Positions 16,723 to 26,273 of a stretch of DNA of 64,000 nucleotides are shown one piece after another. Each line of letters starts with the position of its first letter. The first letter of the stretch is position 1. Under the pieces are notes generated by a model, which was given only the letters and a program-made list of their open reading frames with translations, was not told the origin of the DNA and searched no databases. The stretch lies in assembly GCA_044227665.1 (NCBI GenBank), contig JBGAWK010000007.1:17960-81959 (forward strand). Reading direction: 5' to 3'. The position numbers and the translations under genes are program-made. The DNA is from JBGAWK01 sp044227665. Lineage in GTDB: Bacteria > Bacteroidota > Bacteroidia > Chitinophagales > JADIYW01.

Positions 16723-18657
16723 ATGTATAGAATTTTTACTGTATTGTTCACCTTATTGATACTTACTGTCGCTATAGCGCAAGATAAACGCATACTGATG
16801 ACGGTAGCTGATGAGAAAATAGCCATAGATGAATTTGATGCTGTATATAAAAAAAACAATTTCTATGGCAAGTCTGATTACTCTCAGCAGTCATTGGAAG
16901 AGTATCTTTCGCTATTCACTAATTATAAATTAAAAGTTCATGAAGCCTATGCTCAAGGCTTGGATACCGTTCCGGAGCTGAAGATGGAATACTTGGGTTA
17001 TGAAAAGCAGTTGTTTGATTCCCATCTGGATAAGCAAGTATTGGACAAATTGATAAAGCAAGAATATCTGCGCTCCAAGAATGATGTAGCCGTCAGCCAC
17101 ATATACATAAAATCCATAGATACCAATGCTGTAAGTAATATAGGAGCAGCTTACCAAGCACTGCGCAATGGTAAAAATTTTGATGATGTCGCACGTCAGT
17201 ACTCTCAGGATGAATTTACCAAGAACAATGGCGGATATTTGGGGTATTTTAATGTTTTACAGATAGGTTTCCCAGAGTTGGAAGATGCTGCATATAATCT
17301 AAAAAAAGGAGAGTATTCATCGCCAGTAAAAACATCAATTGGCTACCATATTGTGAGAGTGAACGATATTCGCCCGGCTTATGGAAAGATGAAGGTGGCT
17401 ATCATCAAAAAAATTATCAAGCCAAACAGCACTGAGGCAGATAAGGCACTTATCAAAAAAACTATGGATTCGCTGTATGCAGAGCTGAGAAAAGGTGCAA
17501 GTTTCAATGAACTGGCTGTAACGCATAGTGAAGACTACTTCTCTAATTTCAAAGGTGGAGAGTTGGACTGGTTTGGTATCAATACTTATGCGGCAGCCTT
17601 TGAAGAAGCAGCCTTTGCCCTGAAAAATGATGGCGACTACACACTTCCTGTAATGACAAATTCTGCTTATTATATCATCAAAAGGCTAGAGAGAAAGCAA
17701 GATTCTTCCATGGAAGATATGGAAGCCTACCTCAGACAGCGATTGCTGAAAAGCCAAATGTACAATAAGGCTTTTAATATGTTTATAGATTCGCTAAAGC
17801 AAAAATATAATTTTACGCTAAATCAAAAACTGTATGACAAAACGATGGACACCCTATTCAAAAATATAGACGTAAAAACGTATGCAGCTACAGCTCCAGA
17901 ACGCAATGCCACATTCTATAGTATGAATGGAAAAAATTATTCTATGCATACAGTATTGGAGAAATTTATTACACACCTTAATTTCAATCAAAAATTCAAA
18001 ACGCCCGAAGAGCGCATACGCTATATGATGGAAAAGACTATCCAAGACGATCTTGTCATAGAATATAAGAATAGCCTATCAGCATCAAATGAAGAATATC
18101 GAAATCTCTTGGATGAATACAAGAACGGTGTTTTAATATTCGATTTAATAAAAAGAGAAGTATGGGATAAGACCAACACAGATTCTGCGGCATTAGTAAA
18201 TTATTTCCTACAAAATAAAGATAAATATAAGTGGAACAAACGAGCAGCCATACGCTTGATTACCCTTTCCAATGAGCAGCAGCTCAAAACAGCATTAAAA
18301 TTATTGAAGAAAAATTCTACTGCCACCAATGAGCAGCTAACAAATATATTTACAAAAGAAAACCTACAAGATATCGCCATAGAAGATATGATAATAGAAG
18401 ACAATAAGAGCGATATCGCTAAATTTATGTCATGGAAGCCTGGCGTAAATAAGAGTGCTTTCAGCAAGGATAATGCAACGTATATCTATCAAACCAAAAA
18501 TATAATCCCTGAGCAGCATAAGTCTTTTGAAGAGACCAAAGGGTTTGTGATGGCAGGCTATCAAGAGTATTTGGAAAAGCAGTGGATAGAAAAGCTGAAG
18601 CAAAAGTATCCTGTGATAGTTAATAAAGACATATTGAACAGTTTAGTGAAGCCATAA
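16723..18657 (+). CDS. Periplasmic peptidyl-prolyl isomerase with two parvulin domains
   Basis: The 644-residue protein has a signal peptide ending at AIAQ (about residue 19). A SurA/PpiD-like helical region is followed by two parvulin domains. The first, at about 120-220, has VSHIYIK, AAYQALRNGKNFDDVARQYS, NGGYLGYF and SIGYHIVRV. The second, at about 225-325, has AELRKGASFNELAVTHS and GGELDWFG. A long C-terminal helical region completes it. Such proteins isomerise proline bonds and chaperone outer-membrane proteins in the periplasm. It is followed 39 bp later by a SurA-like gene and then MoxR, a common Bacteroidota arrangement. Confidence 0.88.
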   Translation: MYRIFTVLFTLLILTVAIAQDKRILMTVADEKIAIDEFDAVYKKNNFYGKSDYSQQSLEEYLSLFTNYKLKVHEAYAQGLDTVPELKMEYLGYEKQLFDSHLDKQVLDKLIKQEYLRSKNDVAVSHIYIKSIDTNAVSNIGAAYQALRNGKNFDDVARQYSQDEFTKNNGGYLGYFNVLQIGFPELEDAAYNLKKGEYSSPVKTSIGYHIVRVNDIRPAYGKMKVAIIKKIIKPNSTEADKALIKKTMDSLYAELRKGASFNELAVTHSEDYFSNFKGGELDWFGINTYAAAFEEAAFALKNDGDYTLPVMTNSAYYIIKRLERKQDSSMEDMEAYLRQRLLKSQMYNKAFNMFIDSLKQKYNFTLNQKLYDKTMDTLFKNIDVKTYAATAPERNATFYSMNGKNYSMHTVLEKFITHLNFNQKFKTPEERIRYMMEKTIQDDLVIEYKNSLSASNEEYRNLLDEYKNGVLIFDLIKREVWDKTNTDSAALVNYFLQNKDKYKWNKRAAIRLITLSNEQQLKTALKLLKKNSTATNEQLTNIFTKENLQDIAIEDMIIEDNKSDIAKFMSWKPGVNKSAFSKDNATYIYQTKNIIPEQHKSFEETKGFVMAGYQEYLEKQWIEKLKQKYPVIVNKDILNSLVKP

Positions 18658-18696
18658 ATTGAAAATAATTACTTTCGCAATTTCAAAAATATATTA

Positions 18697-20067
18697 ATGC
18701 ATATCATACGGAACACTCATCTTTTCAAAGTAAAGATATTCCTATTCTTATTTTTTCTTTTACCTGTAAAATTTGCTAGTGCACAGACAGGCGTATTGGT
18801 AGATAAGATTATAGCCATAATAGATGACAAAGTCATCCTAAAGTCAGACATTGAAAACCAAATCAATCTATTGGGCGAAGATGTGGTGGACAATGAAGAA
18901 GCACGCTGCCTTATGCTAGACCAGTTGATAGCCAACCGACTACTCACCACCCAAGCCGCTATAGATTCCACCCTCATGGTAAGTGAAGAAGAAGTAGAGG
19001 AGGAACTAGATCGCAAAGTCAACTATTATATTTCCATGATAGGATCGAAAGAAAAATTTGAACAGTATTATGGGAAACCTTTGGATGAGATAAAATCTGA
19101 CTTCAAAGACGATATTCATGATCAGATGTTGGCACAACGCATGAGAGGAAAGATTTTGGAGAACATAAAAGTTACACCTTCCGAAGTGCGGGAATATTTC
19201 AATACCATTCCTACGGACAGCCTTCCCTATTTTAACACAGAATTTGAAGTTACTCAGTTGGTACTAAAGTCTAAGGTTGCTCCAGAGCAAAAAAAGGCTG
19301 CTTTCGACAAAATAAGCGAGATAAAAAAGCGCCTCGAAGAAGGCGAAGATTTTGAGCTTTTGGCAACGCTATACTCCGACGATCCCGGCTCTGCAAAAGA
19401 AGGAGGTGACTTGGGCTGGGCTACACGAGGGACTTTTGTGCCAGAATTTGAAGATGCGGCATTTACTATGGATAATGGCAAAATATCGGGTATCATAGAG
19501 ACGACATTCGGATACCATATCCTTCAACTCATAGAGCGCAAAGGCGAACAAGTTCATGTGCGTCATATACTCATCGCACCACAAAGCACTACCGCTGATA
19601 TGTTGCGTGCCAAGAATAAATTGGACAGCATACGGACAGAAATCCTCAATAAAACTATAACCTTTACATCTGCCGTCTCCAAATTTAGCGATGACGACGA
19701 GGCTGATAACACGGGAGGGAGACTTATGGACTACGAGACGGGTTCTACCTTACTAGAACCTGAGCAAATAGAGCCGGATTTATATAGAGTGATAGACACC
19801 ATGTCGGTGGGAAACATCTCTCAGCCCATGTTGTTCACCATGTCAGATGGCTCTCAAGCGCTGCGCATCGTATTGTTGGAGTCGCGTAGTGCACCACATA
19901 TTGCTAGCCTTTCTACAGATTTTGGGCGTATATCTACAGTAGCAGAAGAATTGAAAAGACAGAAAACTATAGATAACTGGATGAAGAAAAAATCTTTGAA
20001 ATCATATATTTTGATAGATGATTCTTACAGAAATTGCGACATCCTAAAAAAGTGGATACATCAATAA
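18697..20067 (+). CDS. SurA-like periplasmic chaperone/peptidyl-prolyl isomerase
   Basis: The 456-residue protein has a signal peptide (to about residue 29, SAQ). The SurA N-terminal domain starts VDKIIAIIDDKVILKSDIE, followed by MLDQLIANRLLTTQA. A parvulin domain at about 185-285 has KRLEEGEDFELLATLYSDDP, GGDLGWATRGTFVPEFEDA and TFGYHILQLIE. A second parvulin-like segment starts at VHVRHILIAP. It resembles SurA, which escorts unfolded barrels to the BAM complex. The start is chosen for its export signal, although MH at the beginning leaves a slightly long n-region. Confidence 0.88.
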   Translation: MHIIRNTHLFKVKIFLFLFFLLPVKFASAQTGVLVDKIIAIIDDKVILKSDIENQINLLGEDVVDNEEARCLMLDQLIANRLLTTQAAIDSTLMVSEEEVEEELDRKVNYYISMIGSKEKFEQYYGKPLDEIKSDFKDDIHDQMLAQRMRGKILENIKVTPSEVREYFNTIPTDSLPYFNTEFEVTQLVLKSKVAPEQKKAAFDKISEIKKRLEEGEDFELLATLYSDDPGSAKEGGDLGWATRGTFVPEFEDAAFTMDNGKISGIIETTFGYHILQLIERKGEQVHVRHILIAPQSTTADMLRAKNKLDSIRTEILNKTITFTSAVSKFSDDDEADNTGGRLMDYETGSTLLEPEQIEPDLYRVIDTMSVGNISQPMLFTMSDGSQALRIVLLESRSAPHIASLSTDFGRISTVAEELKRQKTIDNWMKKKSLKSYILIDDSYRNCDILKKWIHQ

Positions 20068-20074
20068 ATATATT

Positions 20075-21040
20075 ATGAGCAAATTTTCTACGGATATCGA
20101 AGGCATACAGTCACTACATCATGATTATTTACGGCTAAAAAAAGAAATTGGCAAGCGTATCATAGGGCAAGAAGATACCGTAAAACTGGTATTGCTGTCC
20201 CTATTTTCTGATACACACAGTTTATTGGTAGGTGTACCGGGGCTGGCAAAGACAATGCTCATAAAGACTGTAGCCGATGTATTGGATCTCAAATTTAAGC
20301 GCATACAGTTCGTGCCAGACCTTATGCCTTCTGATATTGTGGGTACGGAGATTTTGGATGAGAACAAACATTTTAAGTTCAACAAGGGACCCATCTTCGC
20401 CAATATCATTTTGGCAGATGAAATCAATAGGACACCACCCAAAACACAGGCAGCCCTTTTGGAGGCTATGCAAGAGAAGGTGGTGACTGCCGCCGGACAT
20501 GGCTATATTTTGGAGCCTCCCTTCTTTGTGTTGGCTACCCAGAATCCCATAGAACAGGAAGGAACCTATCCCTTGCCAGAAGCTCAGTTAGATAGGTTTA
20601 TGTTTAATATTTCGTTAGGCTACCCTTCCTATGAGGAGGAACTTGCCATAGTGAAGCAGACGACTTCCAATAATGAAATTCCGCTTTCTAAGGTCATGTC
20701 GCGACAAGACATCCTCGATTACCAACAACTCATTAAGCGCATTCCTGTCAATGAAAACCTTATTCACTACGCCGTAAATTTGGTGAGTACCACAAGGCCG
20801 CAGACGAGCAAAGCTGCAAAGATTGTAAATGAATATATAGCCTGGGGCGCCGGACCTCGTGCCTCACAAGCACTCATTATGGCTGCAAAATCTCATGCTG
20901 CCGTTCACGGCAAATACTCTCCCGATATCGAAGATATACAGGCAGTAACTCTACCTATACTTATCCATCGCGTCATCCGCAACTTCAAAGCCGAAGCCGA
21001 AGGCGTAAGCTTAGAACAGATTCTAAAGGAGATTATGTGA
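20075..21040 (+). CDS. MoxR-family AAA+ ATPase
   Basis: The 321-residue protein has the MoxR layout: Walker A variant GVPGLAKTM, the QFVPDLMPSDIVGTEI segment, Walker B ILADEINRTPPKTQAALLEAMQE-type (ADEINR), and sensor-1 ATQNPIEQEGTYPLPEAQLDRF. MoxR ATPases act as chaperones, usually with DUF58 and von Willebrand-type partners. Here no such partner follows: the gene is the last of the run with the two parvulin genes (7-bp gap), and the next 262 bp carry no gene. Confidence 0.92.
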   Translation: MSKFSTDIEGIQSLHHDYLRLKKEIGKRIIGQEDTVKLVLLSLFSDTHSLLVGVPGLAKTMLIKTVADVLDLKFKRIQFVPDLMPSDIVGTEILDENKHFKFNKGPIFANIILADEINRTPPKTQAALLEAMQEKVVTAAGHGYILEPPFFVLATQNPIEQEGTYPLPEAQLDRFMFNISLGYPSYEEELAIVKQTTSNNEIPLSKVMSRQDILDYQQLIKRIPVNENLIHYAVNLVSTTRPQTSKAAKIVNEYIAWGAGPRASQALIMAAKSHAAVHGKYSPDIEDIQAVTLPILIHRVIRNFKAEAEGVSLEQILKEIM

Positions 21041-21302
21041 GAACTTTTGTAAGGAAGGTTATTTGTTATTTTTCTTAAGCTATAACAATGGGGGAAAGTT
21101 TCTTCATATTAAGGAATTTATGCAAAATCTTAATCTTGCGATGAATAATGAAAATATGCACTGAATTCTTTTGGTTTTGCTATAGAAATCAAAGGCGTGG
21201 GAATCAAAAAATAAAAATTAGACAGCCTCTACGCTAAAATTAATTTGATAATGAAATAAAAAAGCAGCCCTGAAGCAGCCTTTATCATAAGAAGAGAAAT
21301 AC

Positions 21303-22304
21303 CTATGCCTCTGTGGATAGACTTGCACGGATTTTTGCTTCCAGTTCATCCATAAGACCTGTATTATCTAGTAAAAACTGTTTCACCGCATCACGACCTT
21401 GTCCTATTTTGGCACCTTCATAACTAAACCACGAGCCACTCTTTTGGACGATATTGAGATCTGTAGCCATATCTACTACCTCACCCTCTTTGGAAATACC
21501 ATGTCCATACATGATGTCAAATTCTGTAGTCTTAAATGGCGGTGCTAATTTGTTCTTCACAATTTTTACCTTAGTTTGGTTGCCTATGACATTGTTTTCT
21601 TTGTCTTTAATTTGTCCTGAACGACGAATGTCAACACGGACAGAGGCATAAAATTTGAGGGCGTTTCCACCTGTAGTAGTTTCGGGATTGCCAAACATCA
21701 CACCTATCTTATCCCTAAGTTGGTTGATAAATATGCAGCAACATCCTGTCTTATTGATAGCTCCTGTAAGCTTACGCATAGCCTGAGACATAAGTCGGGC
21801 TTGTAATCCCATCTTGGAGTCTCCCATTTCACCTTCTATCTCGCTACGAGGTACAAGTGCTGCTACAGAGTCTATAACGATAATATCTATAGCCGCAGAA
21901 CGTATGAGTTGCTCTGCAATATCTAGTGCTTGCTCACCATCATCAGGTTGGGCAATAAGAAGATTATCCACATCTACGCCCAAGGCTTTGGCATAGGTCT
22001 TATCAAAGGCGTGTTCTGCATCTATGAAGGCTGCTATGCCCCCTTTGCGCTGAGCTTCGGCTATTGCATGTATAGCCAATGTCGTTTTTCCTGATGACTC
22101 CGGACCAAAAATTTCTATAATCCTGCCTCTGGGAAAGCCTCCTATCCCTAAGGCTATATCTAATCCTACAGAGCCTGTAGATATGGCATCAGATTCTACA
22201 ACTTTGCTATCACCTAACTTCATTACAGCACCTTTTCCATATTGTTTATCTATCTTATCTAGGGTGAGCTGTAATGCCTTTAGCCTTTCGTCTTTATTGT
22301 TCAT
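21303..22304 (-). CDS. recA: Recombinase RecA
   Basis: The 333-residue protein has Walker A GPESSGKT (67-74), the DAEHAFD strand, Walker B IIVIDSVAALVPR, loop L1 GEMGDSKMG, loop L2 FGNPETTTGGNALKFYASV, and a short C-terminal domain. It forms filaments on single-stranded DNA for homologous recombination and triggers the SOS response where LexA exists. It is transcribed alone. An exact -7 box lies about 47 bp upstream, and no SOS box could be named with confidence. Confidence 0.97.
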   Translation of the reverse strand: MNNKDERLKALQLTLDKIDKQYGKGAVMKLGDSKVVESDAISTGSVGLDIALGIGGFPRGRIIEIFGPESSGKTTLAIHAIAEAQRKGGIAAFIDAEHAFDKTYAKALGVDVDNLLIAQPDDGEQALDIAEQLIRSAAIDIIVIDSVAALVPRSEIEGEMGDSKMGLQARLMSQAMRKLTGAINKTGCCCIFINQLRDKIGVMFGNPETTTGGNALKFYASVRVDIRRSGQIKDKENNVIGNQTKVKIVKNKLAPPFKTTEFDIMYGHGISKEGEVVDMATDLNIVQKSGSWFSYEGAKIGQGRDAVKQFLLDNTGLMDELEAKIRASLSTEA

Positions 22305-22350
22305 ATAGTATATTTAGTTCTAAAAATATTTTTTAATTTAGAAGATCAAC

Positions 22351-22358
22351 CAAAATTA
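22351..22358 (-). promoter_or_regulatory. -7 promoter box of recA
   Basis: TAATTTTG on the minus strand is an exact TAnnTTTG match, giving a leader of about 40 nt. Confidence 0.45.
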
Positions 22359-22392
22359 TAACTTTCCAGTCTATAATAGTGAATAATATTCA

Positions 22393-22400
22393 TAACTTTG
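22393..22400 (+). promoter_or_regulatory. -7 promoter box of the sugar-phosphate transferase gene
   Basis: TAACTTTG is an exact TAnnTTTG match. It places the transcript start at about 22405-22408, which argues against translation starting at the TTG at 22407. Confidence 0.5.
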
Positions 22401-22445
22401 CAATAGTTGTGGATATTATTTGTAGAAGCCACTAAATGTAAAATT

Positions 22446-23861
22446 TTGAGACATAGAATTACAAATCTATATGTGTTTATGCACGCACTAGGAGATATGG
22501 TAATCTTAACCATAGCTTATATTGCGGCACACTTTTATGCTTTCTATGGCTTTGATCACCTCTTGGATAATAAGTATATCCAGCTTTGGTTTTACCTGAA
22601 CGTTATATATATATTTGCAGCACAACTGAGCGGCACCTTTGATATGTACCGCAATACCCGTTTTACGGAACTGTTGGTCATGCTGGTGAAGTTGTTTTTC
22701 TTTCAGATAGTACTATCCTTCTCCTATATTGTAATATTCAAAGACCTTAACCAAACTTTTAAAATCTCGCGTGAAGTACTCATGGTTACGTACATGATTT
22801 CTATGGCGCTGACTACACTATGGCGATTTGGATTTATAAAAGTGGTAAGATTCTATAGATCCCGAGGCTTTAATTCCAGAACATCTATAATTATTGGTGC
22901 GGGTAAGACGGGGCAGGAGTTTAAGAAAATGCTGGATTATAAGATAGAATATGGGTATAGATTTATTGGTTTCTTTGATGATGAGCCTGAAAGATTTCCA
23001 GAGGTAAAACATCTGATACTGGGTAATGTTGAAGACAGTAAAAAGTATTCAGCAGATAATGATATAGATGAGATATTTTGTGCGTTGCCTTATAAACAGG
23101 AAGATAAGATAAAATCCCTCATAAATTTTGCCGATGATGCTTGTGTTCGTATAAAAATAGTACCTGACCTTAGTCGCCTGCTTACGAATCAACTCAATAA
23201 AGTAGCCATAGATTACTATGGCATTTTTCCAGTATTGACATTACGTAGCGAACCTTTGGAAAATATTGTGAATAGAATCGTAAAGCGTGTATTCGATTAC
23301 GGCTTCACTATACTGCTGTTTGTAACTATTTTATGGTGGCTGCTTCCATTAGTTGCATTCTTGGTGAAATTGACATCCAAAGGGCCTATATTCTTTAGGC
23401 AGCAGCGTACTGGGTTTATGAATACACCATTTACGGTGTATAAATTCCGTACTATGTATGTAAATATGGATAGTGATGTGCGCCAAGCATCTGCCAATGA
23501 CGACAGAATCACACCTTTAGGGAAGTTTTTGCGTAAGACAAGTATGGATGAATTACCTCAGTTTATCAATGTACTTTTGGGACACATGTCAGTAATAGGC
23601 CCTCGTCCTCACATGTTGCGACATACAGAAGAATATTCTAAAGTCATAGATAAATTTATGGTGCGTCACTTTGTAAAGCCCGGCATTACAGGGTGGGCTC
23701 AGGTGAATGGCTTCAGAGGTGAGACTAAGGATCCAAAATTGATGGAAATGCGTATTCATGCTGATATTTGGTATGTAGAAAATTGGAGTTTTCTTTTAGA
23801 TTTACGTATTATTGTGCTTACTATTGTAAACATGATTCGTGGAGAAGAAAGAGCGTATTAG
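22446..23861 (+). CDS. Polyprenyl-phosphate hexose-1-phosphate transferase (WcaJ-like)
   Basis: The protein has four to five N-terminal membrane spans, a CoA-binding-like Rossmann domain (SIIIGAGKTGQEF to GNVEDSKKY), another span, and the C-terminal bacterial sugar transferase domain: KGPIFFRQQRTGF, VYKFRTMYV, GKFLRKTSMDELPQF, SVIGPRPHM and KPGITGWAQVNGFRGET. It loads the first sugar phosphate onto undecaprenyl phosphate for exopolysaccharide or O-antigen assembly. The frame is open from TTG 22407, but the promoter box just upstream favours TTG 22446, or ATG 22479. No glycosyltransferase cluster surrounds it, so it initiates polymers built elsewhere. The stop overlaps the start of the next gene by 23 bp. 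Confidence 0.88.
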   Translation: MRHRITNLYVFMHALGDMVILTIAYIAAHFYAFYGFDHLLDNKYIQLWFYLNVIYIFAAQLSGTFDMYRNTRFTELLVMLVKLFFFQIVLSFSYIVIFKDLNQTFKISREVLMVTYMISMALTTLWRFGFIKVVRFYRSRGFNSRTSIIIGAGKTGQEFKKMLDYKIEYGYRFIGFFDDEPERFPEVKHLILGNVEDSKKYSADNDIDEIFCALPYKQEDKIKSLINFADDACVRIKIVPDLSRLLTNQLNKVAIDYYGIFPVLTLRSEPLENIVNRIVKRVFDYGFTILLFVTILWWLLPLVAFLVKLTSKGPIFFRQQRTGFMNTPFTVYKFRTMYVNMDSDVRQASANDDRITPLGKFLRKTSMDELPQFINVLLGHMSVIGPRPHMLRHTEEYSKVIDKFMVRHFVKPGITGWAQVNGFRGETKDPKLMEMRIHADIWYVENWSFLLDLRIIVLTIVNMIRGEERAY

Positions 23862-25542
23862 AATATTACTATTTATTATACTTATTCTAGGGTGTAAAAG
23901 TATATGTGCACAGCAGCAGAATCTGCCTTTAGAATATAACTATGACTTATACTATAGCAAGTATTTGTACGAGCAAGATAAAAATATTTTTCATTCATCT
24001 TTCAAGCCTTACTTAGCATCTGAGGTGTATACTGTAGTATATCCCGATACTACTTTTGGGCTACAGCAACTGGATAATGACAATTTTTTCAAAAAGGCTA
24101 TCAATGTGATAGGATATGGCGATATGCTCAGGTTTGACGAACATGGTTTTATAAAACCTACATATATAGACAGCAGTAATTATGGAGTAAAAATTGAAAT
24201 GCCCTACAACAATAGAGGGTATGCCCCCCGAAAATTTTATGTTGCTGCCAATCCTATCATTAGATTTGAGTTGGGCTATGACAGTTACAAAGGAGGAAAA
24301 AAGTTCTATAATCTTCGTGGTGTGGAACTAAGAGGAGATATAGGCAAGAAAGTAAGCATATTTACGACCTTTTTGGAGCAACAGGCAGAATTTCCTGATT
24401 ATGTACAAGGATATGTTGCCAAGAATAGAGCCGCTCCGGGCGAGTCTAAAGTTCGACAGTTCAAGGGTACAGGGTGGGACTTTAATAGAAGTGCTGCCTA
24501 CATCTCGTATAGCCCCAATAAATACTTTAATATACAAGTAGGCAGCAACAAACACTTTGTAGGGGATGGATACCGCTCTTTGTTACTTTCAGATAACTCA
24601 AATTCTTATCCTTTTATACAAACTTCTACCAAATTTTGGAAAATAAAGTATGTCAACATTTTTGCCGAGTTGATTAATAACAATAACAGTATTACAGACT
24701 TTACACTAGGATTTCCTAGGAAATTTGCCACCTTCAATTATCTTTCCTATGCTATTCATCCATGGGTTCAGGTAGGCATATTTGAGGGTATCATGTGGCG
24801 ACGCACCACAGATGCAGGACATACAGCCTTTGATTTCAATATGCTTAATCCTATTATAGGAATCAGAGGGCTGCAAAAAAACTTAGATATTAATAGCCTA
24901 TATGGATTGAATCTTTCCGTAAGACTGCCTAGATATATTTCCTTGTACGGGCAACTTGCCATCAATGAAATGAGTGGTGGTCGCAATACTTCCGGAAGAC
25001 GTACAGGATGGCAAGCAGGAGTGAAGTATTATGATGTAGCTGGAGTCAAGAATTTGAATGTGCAATTGGAATATAATGCGGTGCGTCCGTATACCTATCA
25101 AGGTAAGACGGATAGTATATTACACTACTCCCATTACAACCAATCATTGGCACATCCTATGGGTGCAAATTTTAATGAGATACTTTTATTGGCAAATTAT
25201 AGATATAAAAGATTGTATGCCAATTATAAATTTAATTTCTCCCGTGCAGGCGTAGATGTGAGAGGAGTAAACTATGGCGCAGATATCTTAAAAAATGCGG
25301 CGGCGGCTTCTACAAATGACAATATAAAGATAGGTAATGGTATTGCTTATAAAGTTGTAAACAATGAACTACGTGCTGGATATATTCTGAATCCCAAAAT
25401 AAATATGGCCTTAGAGATGGTAGTCCATATCAGAAAATATGCAGCAAATGTCAACGACTTTGAATTGAAGAGCAATTATTTTTCGCTGGGAATGGTCACA
25501 AGGTTGTATAACCATTATTATGATGTGCCTTTAGTCTTCTAG
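23839..25542 (+). CDS. Wzi/RemB-like outer-membrane beta-barrel protein
   Basis: The 567-residue protein starts at GTG and overlaps the transferase gene by 23 bp. A basic N-terminus and hydrophobic stretch end in ICAQ (signal peptide). The body shows barrel-type alternation and stretches typical of the Bacteroidota Wzi/RemB group: LRGVELRGDIGKKVSIFTTF, FNIQVGSNKHFVGDGYRSLLLSD, and an aromatic C-terminal strand ending LVF. Wzi-like barrels help attach capsule to the outer membrane, and RemB is a gliding-associated cousin. Coupling to a WcaJ-type transferase favours a capsule or exopolysaccharide role. Confidence 0.65.
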   Translation: MEKKERIRILLFIILILGCKSICAQQQNLPLEYNYDLYYSKYLYEQDKNIFHSSFKPYLASEVYTVVYPDTTFGLQQLDNDNFFKKAINVIGYGDMLRFDEHGFIKPTYIDSSNYGVKIEMPYNNRGYAPRKFYVAANPIIRFELGYDSYKGGKKFYNLRGVELRGDIGKKVSIFTTFLEQQAEFPDYVQGYVAKNRAAPGESKVRQFKGTGWDFNRSAAYISYSPNKYFNIQVGSNKHFVGDGYRSLLLSDNSNSYPFIQTSTKFWKIKYVNIFAELINNNNSITDFTLGFPRKFATFNYLSYAIHPWVQVGIFEGIMWRRTTDAGHTAFDFNMLNPIIGIRGLQKNLDINSLYGLNLSVRLPRYISLYGQLAINEMSGGRNTSGRRTGWQAGVKYYDVAGVKNLNVQLEYNAVRPYTYQGKTDSILHYSHYNQSLAHPMGANFNEILLLANYRYKRLYANYKFNFSRAGVDVRGVNYGADILKNAAAASTNDNIKIGNGIAYKVVNNELRAGYILNPKINMALEMVVHIRKYAANVNDFELKSNYFSLGMVTRLYNHYYDVPLVF

Positions 25543-25544
25543 TA

Positions 25545-26168
25545 CTATTGCATTATCTGATATATTCCAATAAAGTGGCATATACTCCCAGTAAATACAA
25601 ATACATGCCATATTGCATGATGATAAGTGAATCTCTTCCATGCATAAAAAATAATACCTTTCAAATAGGCTACGCCACCAACTATCAGTAAAATTTTGAA
25701 AGTCAAATTATCGAAAGCAAAAATCTTATCGAAAGCAAAGAAACTTATAAATGCCATAACCACATAGGACACTAGGGATACAAACTCATATTTTCCAGTA
25801 AAGAAAATCTTAAAAATAATTCCCAATACAACAATAGACCATAATATAGAAAGAAATATTACGGCATCCTTATGAGGGAGACATCTGTATATTATCGGAG
25901 ATTGAGTGCCTGCTATCAATATATAAATACTTGAATGGTCAAAAACTCTTAATACTTTTTTTACTTTTTCATCTTGGAAGTAGTGATATACCGTAGAAAA
26001 TCCATAAACAAGAAGAAGCCCCATGCAAAATAATACGCACGTGAATACCAAAGAAGAATTATAACTATATGTTTTGTATAACAGGATAGGAATCAATACT
26101 ATAAATACTATAAAACCAATTCCATGCGTAATCACATTCGCAATTTCTTTCCTGCAAAGTTGCTTCAT
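25545..26168 (-). CDS. Hemolysin III (TrhA/PAQR) family membrane protein
   Basis: The 207-residue protein has seven hydrophobic spans. Family motifs are present: EIANVITHGIGF near the start, FSTVYHYF, the DHSSIYILIAGT loop, and HAIWHVFVFTGSICHFIGIY near the end. The conserved His residues probably bind metal. Despite the name, bacterial members are not established toxins; roles in membrane energetics or lipid homeostasis have been proposed. It is convergent with the Wzi-like gene, 2 bp apart. Confidence 0.88.
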   Translation of the reverse strand: MKQLCRKEIANVITHGIGFIVFIVLIPILLYKTYSYNSSLVFTCVLFCMGLLLVYGFSTVYHYFQDEKVKKVLRVFDHSSIYILIAGTQSPIIYRCLPHKDAVIFLSILWSIVVLGIIFKIFFTGKYEFVSLVSYVVMAFISFFAFDKIFAFDNLTFKILLIVGGVAYLKGIIFYAWKRFTYHHAIWHVFVFTGSICHFIGIYQIMQ

Positions 26169-26273
26169 CGTAGTCTAAAGGTACAAAAAATATTTTTAAA
26201 TACATTTCTAAATAAATATGGTGAAATTGAAACAGTTTTATATTTTTATCCGAAATAAATAAATTACATACTT

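Noticed and set aside
21258..21285. Possible recA terminator formed by two GCAGCC copies next to A/T runs.
   Set aside because: The copies are direct, not inverted, and I could not draw a stable stem. The rest of the 262-bp gap between the moxR and recA genes shows nothing I can support.
25545..26168. Hemolysin III label read as a true haemolysin or virulence factor.
   Set aside because: The sequence is a standard PAQR-type seven-span protein. The family name is historical and does not establish a lytic function.
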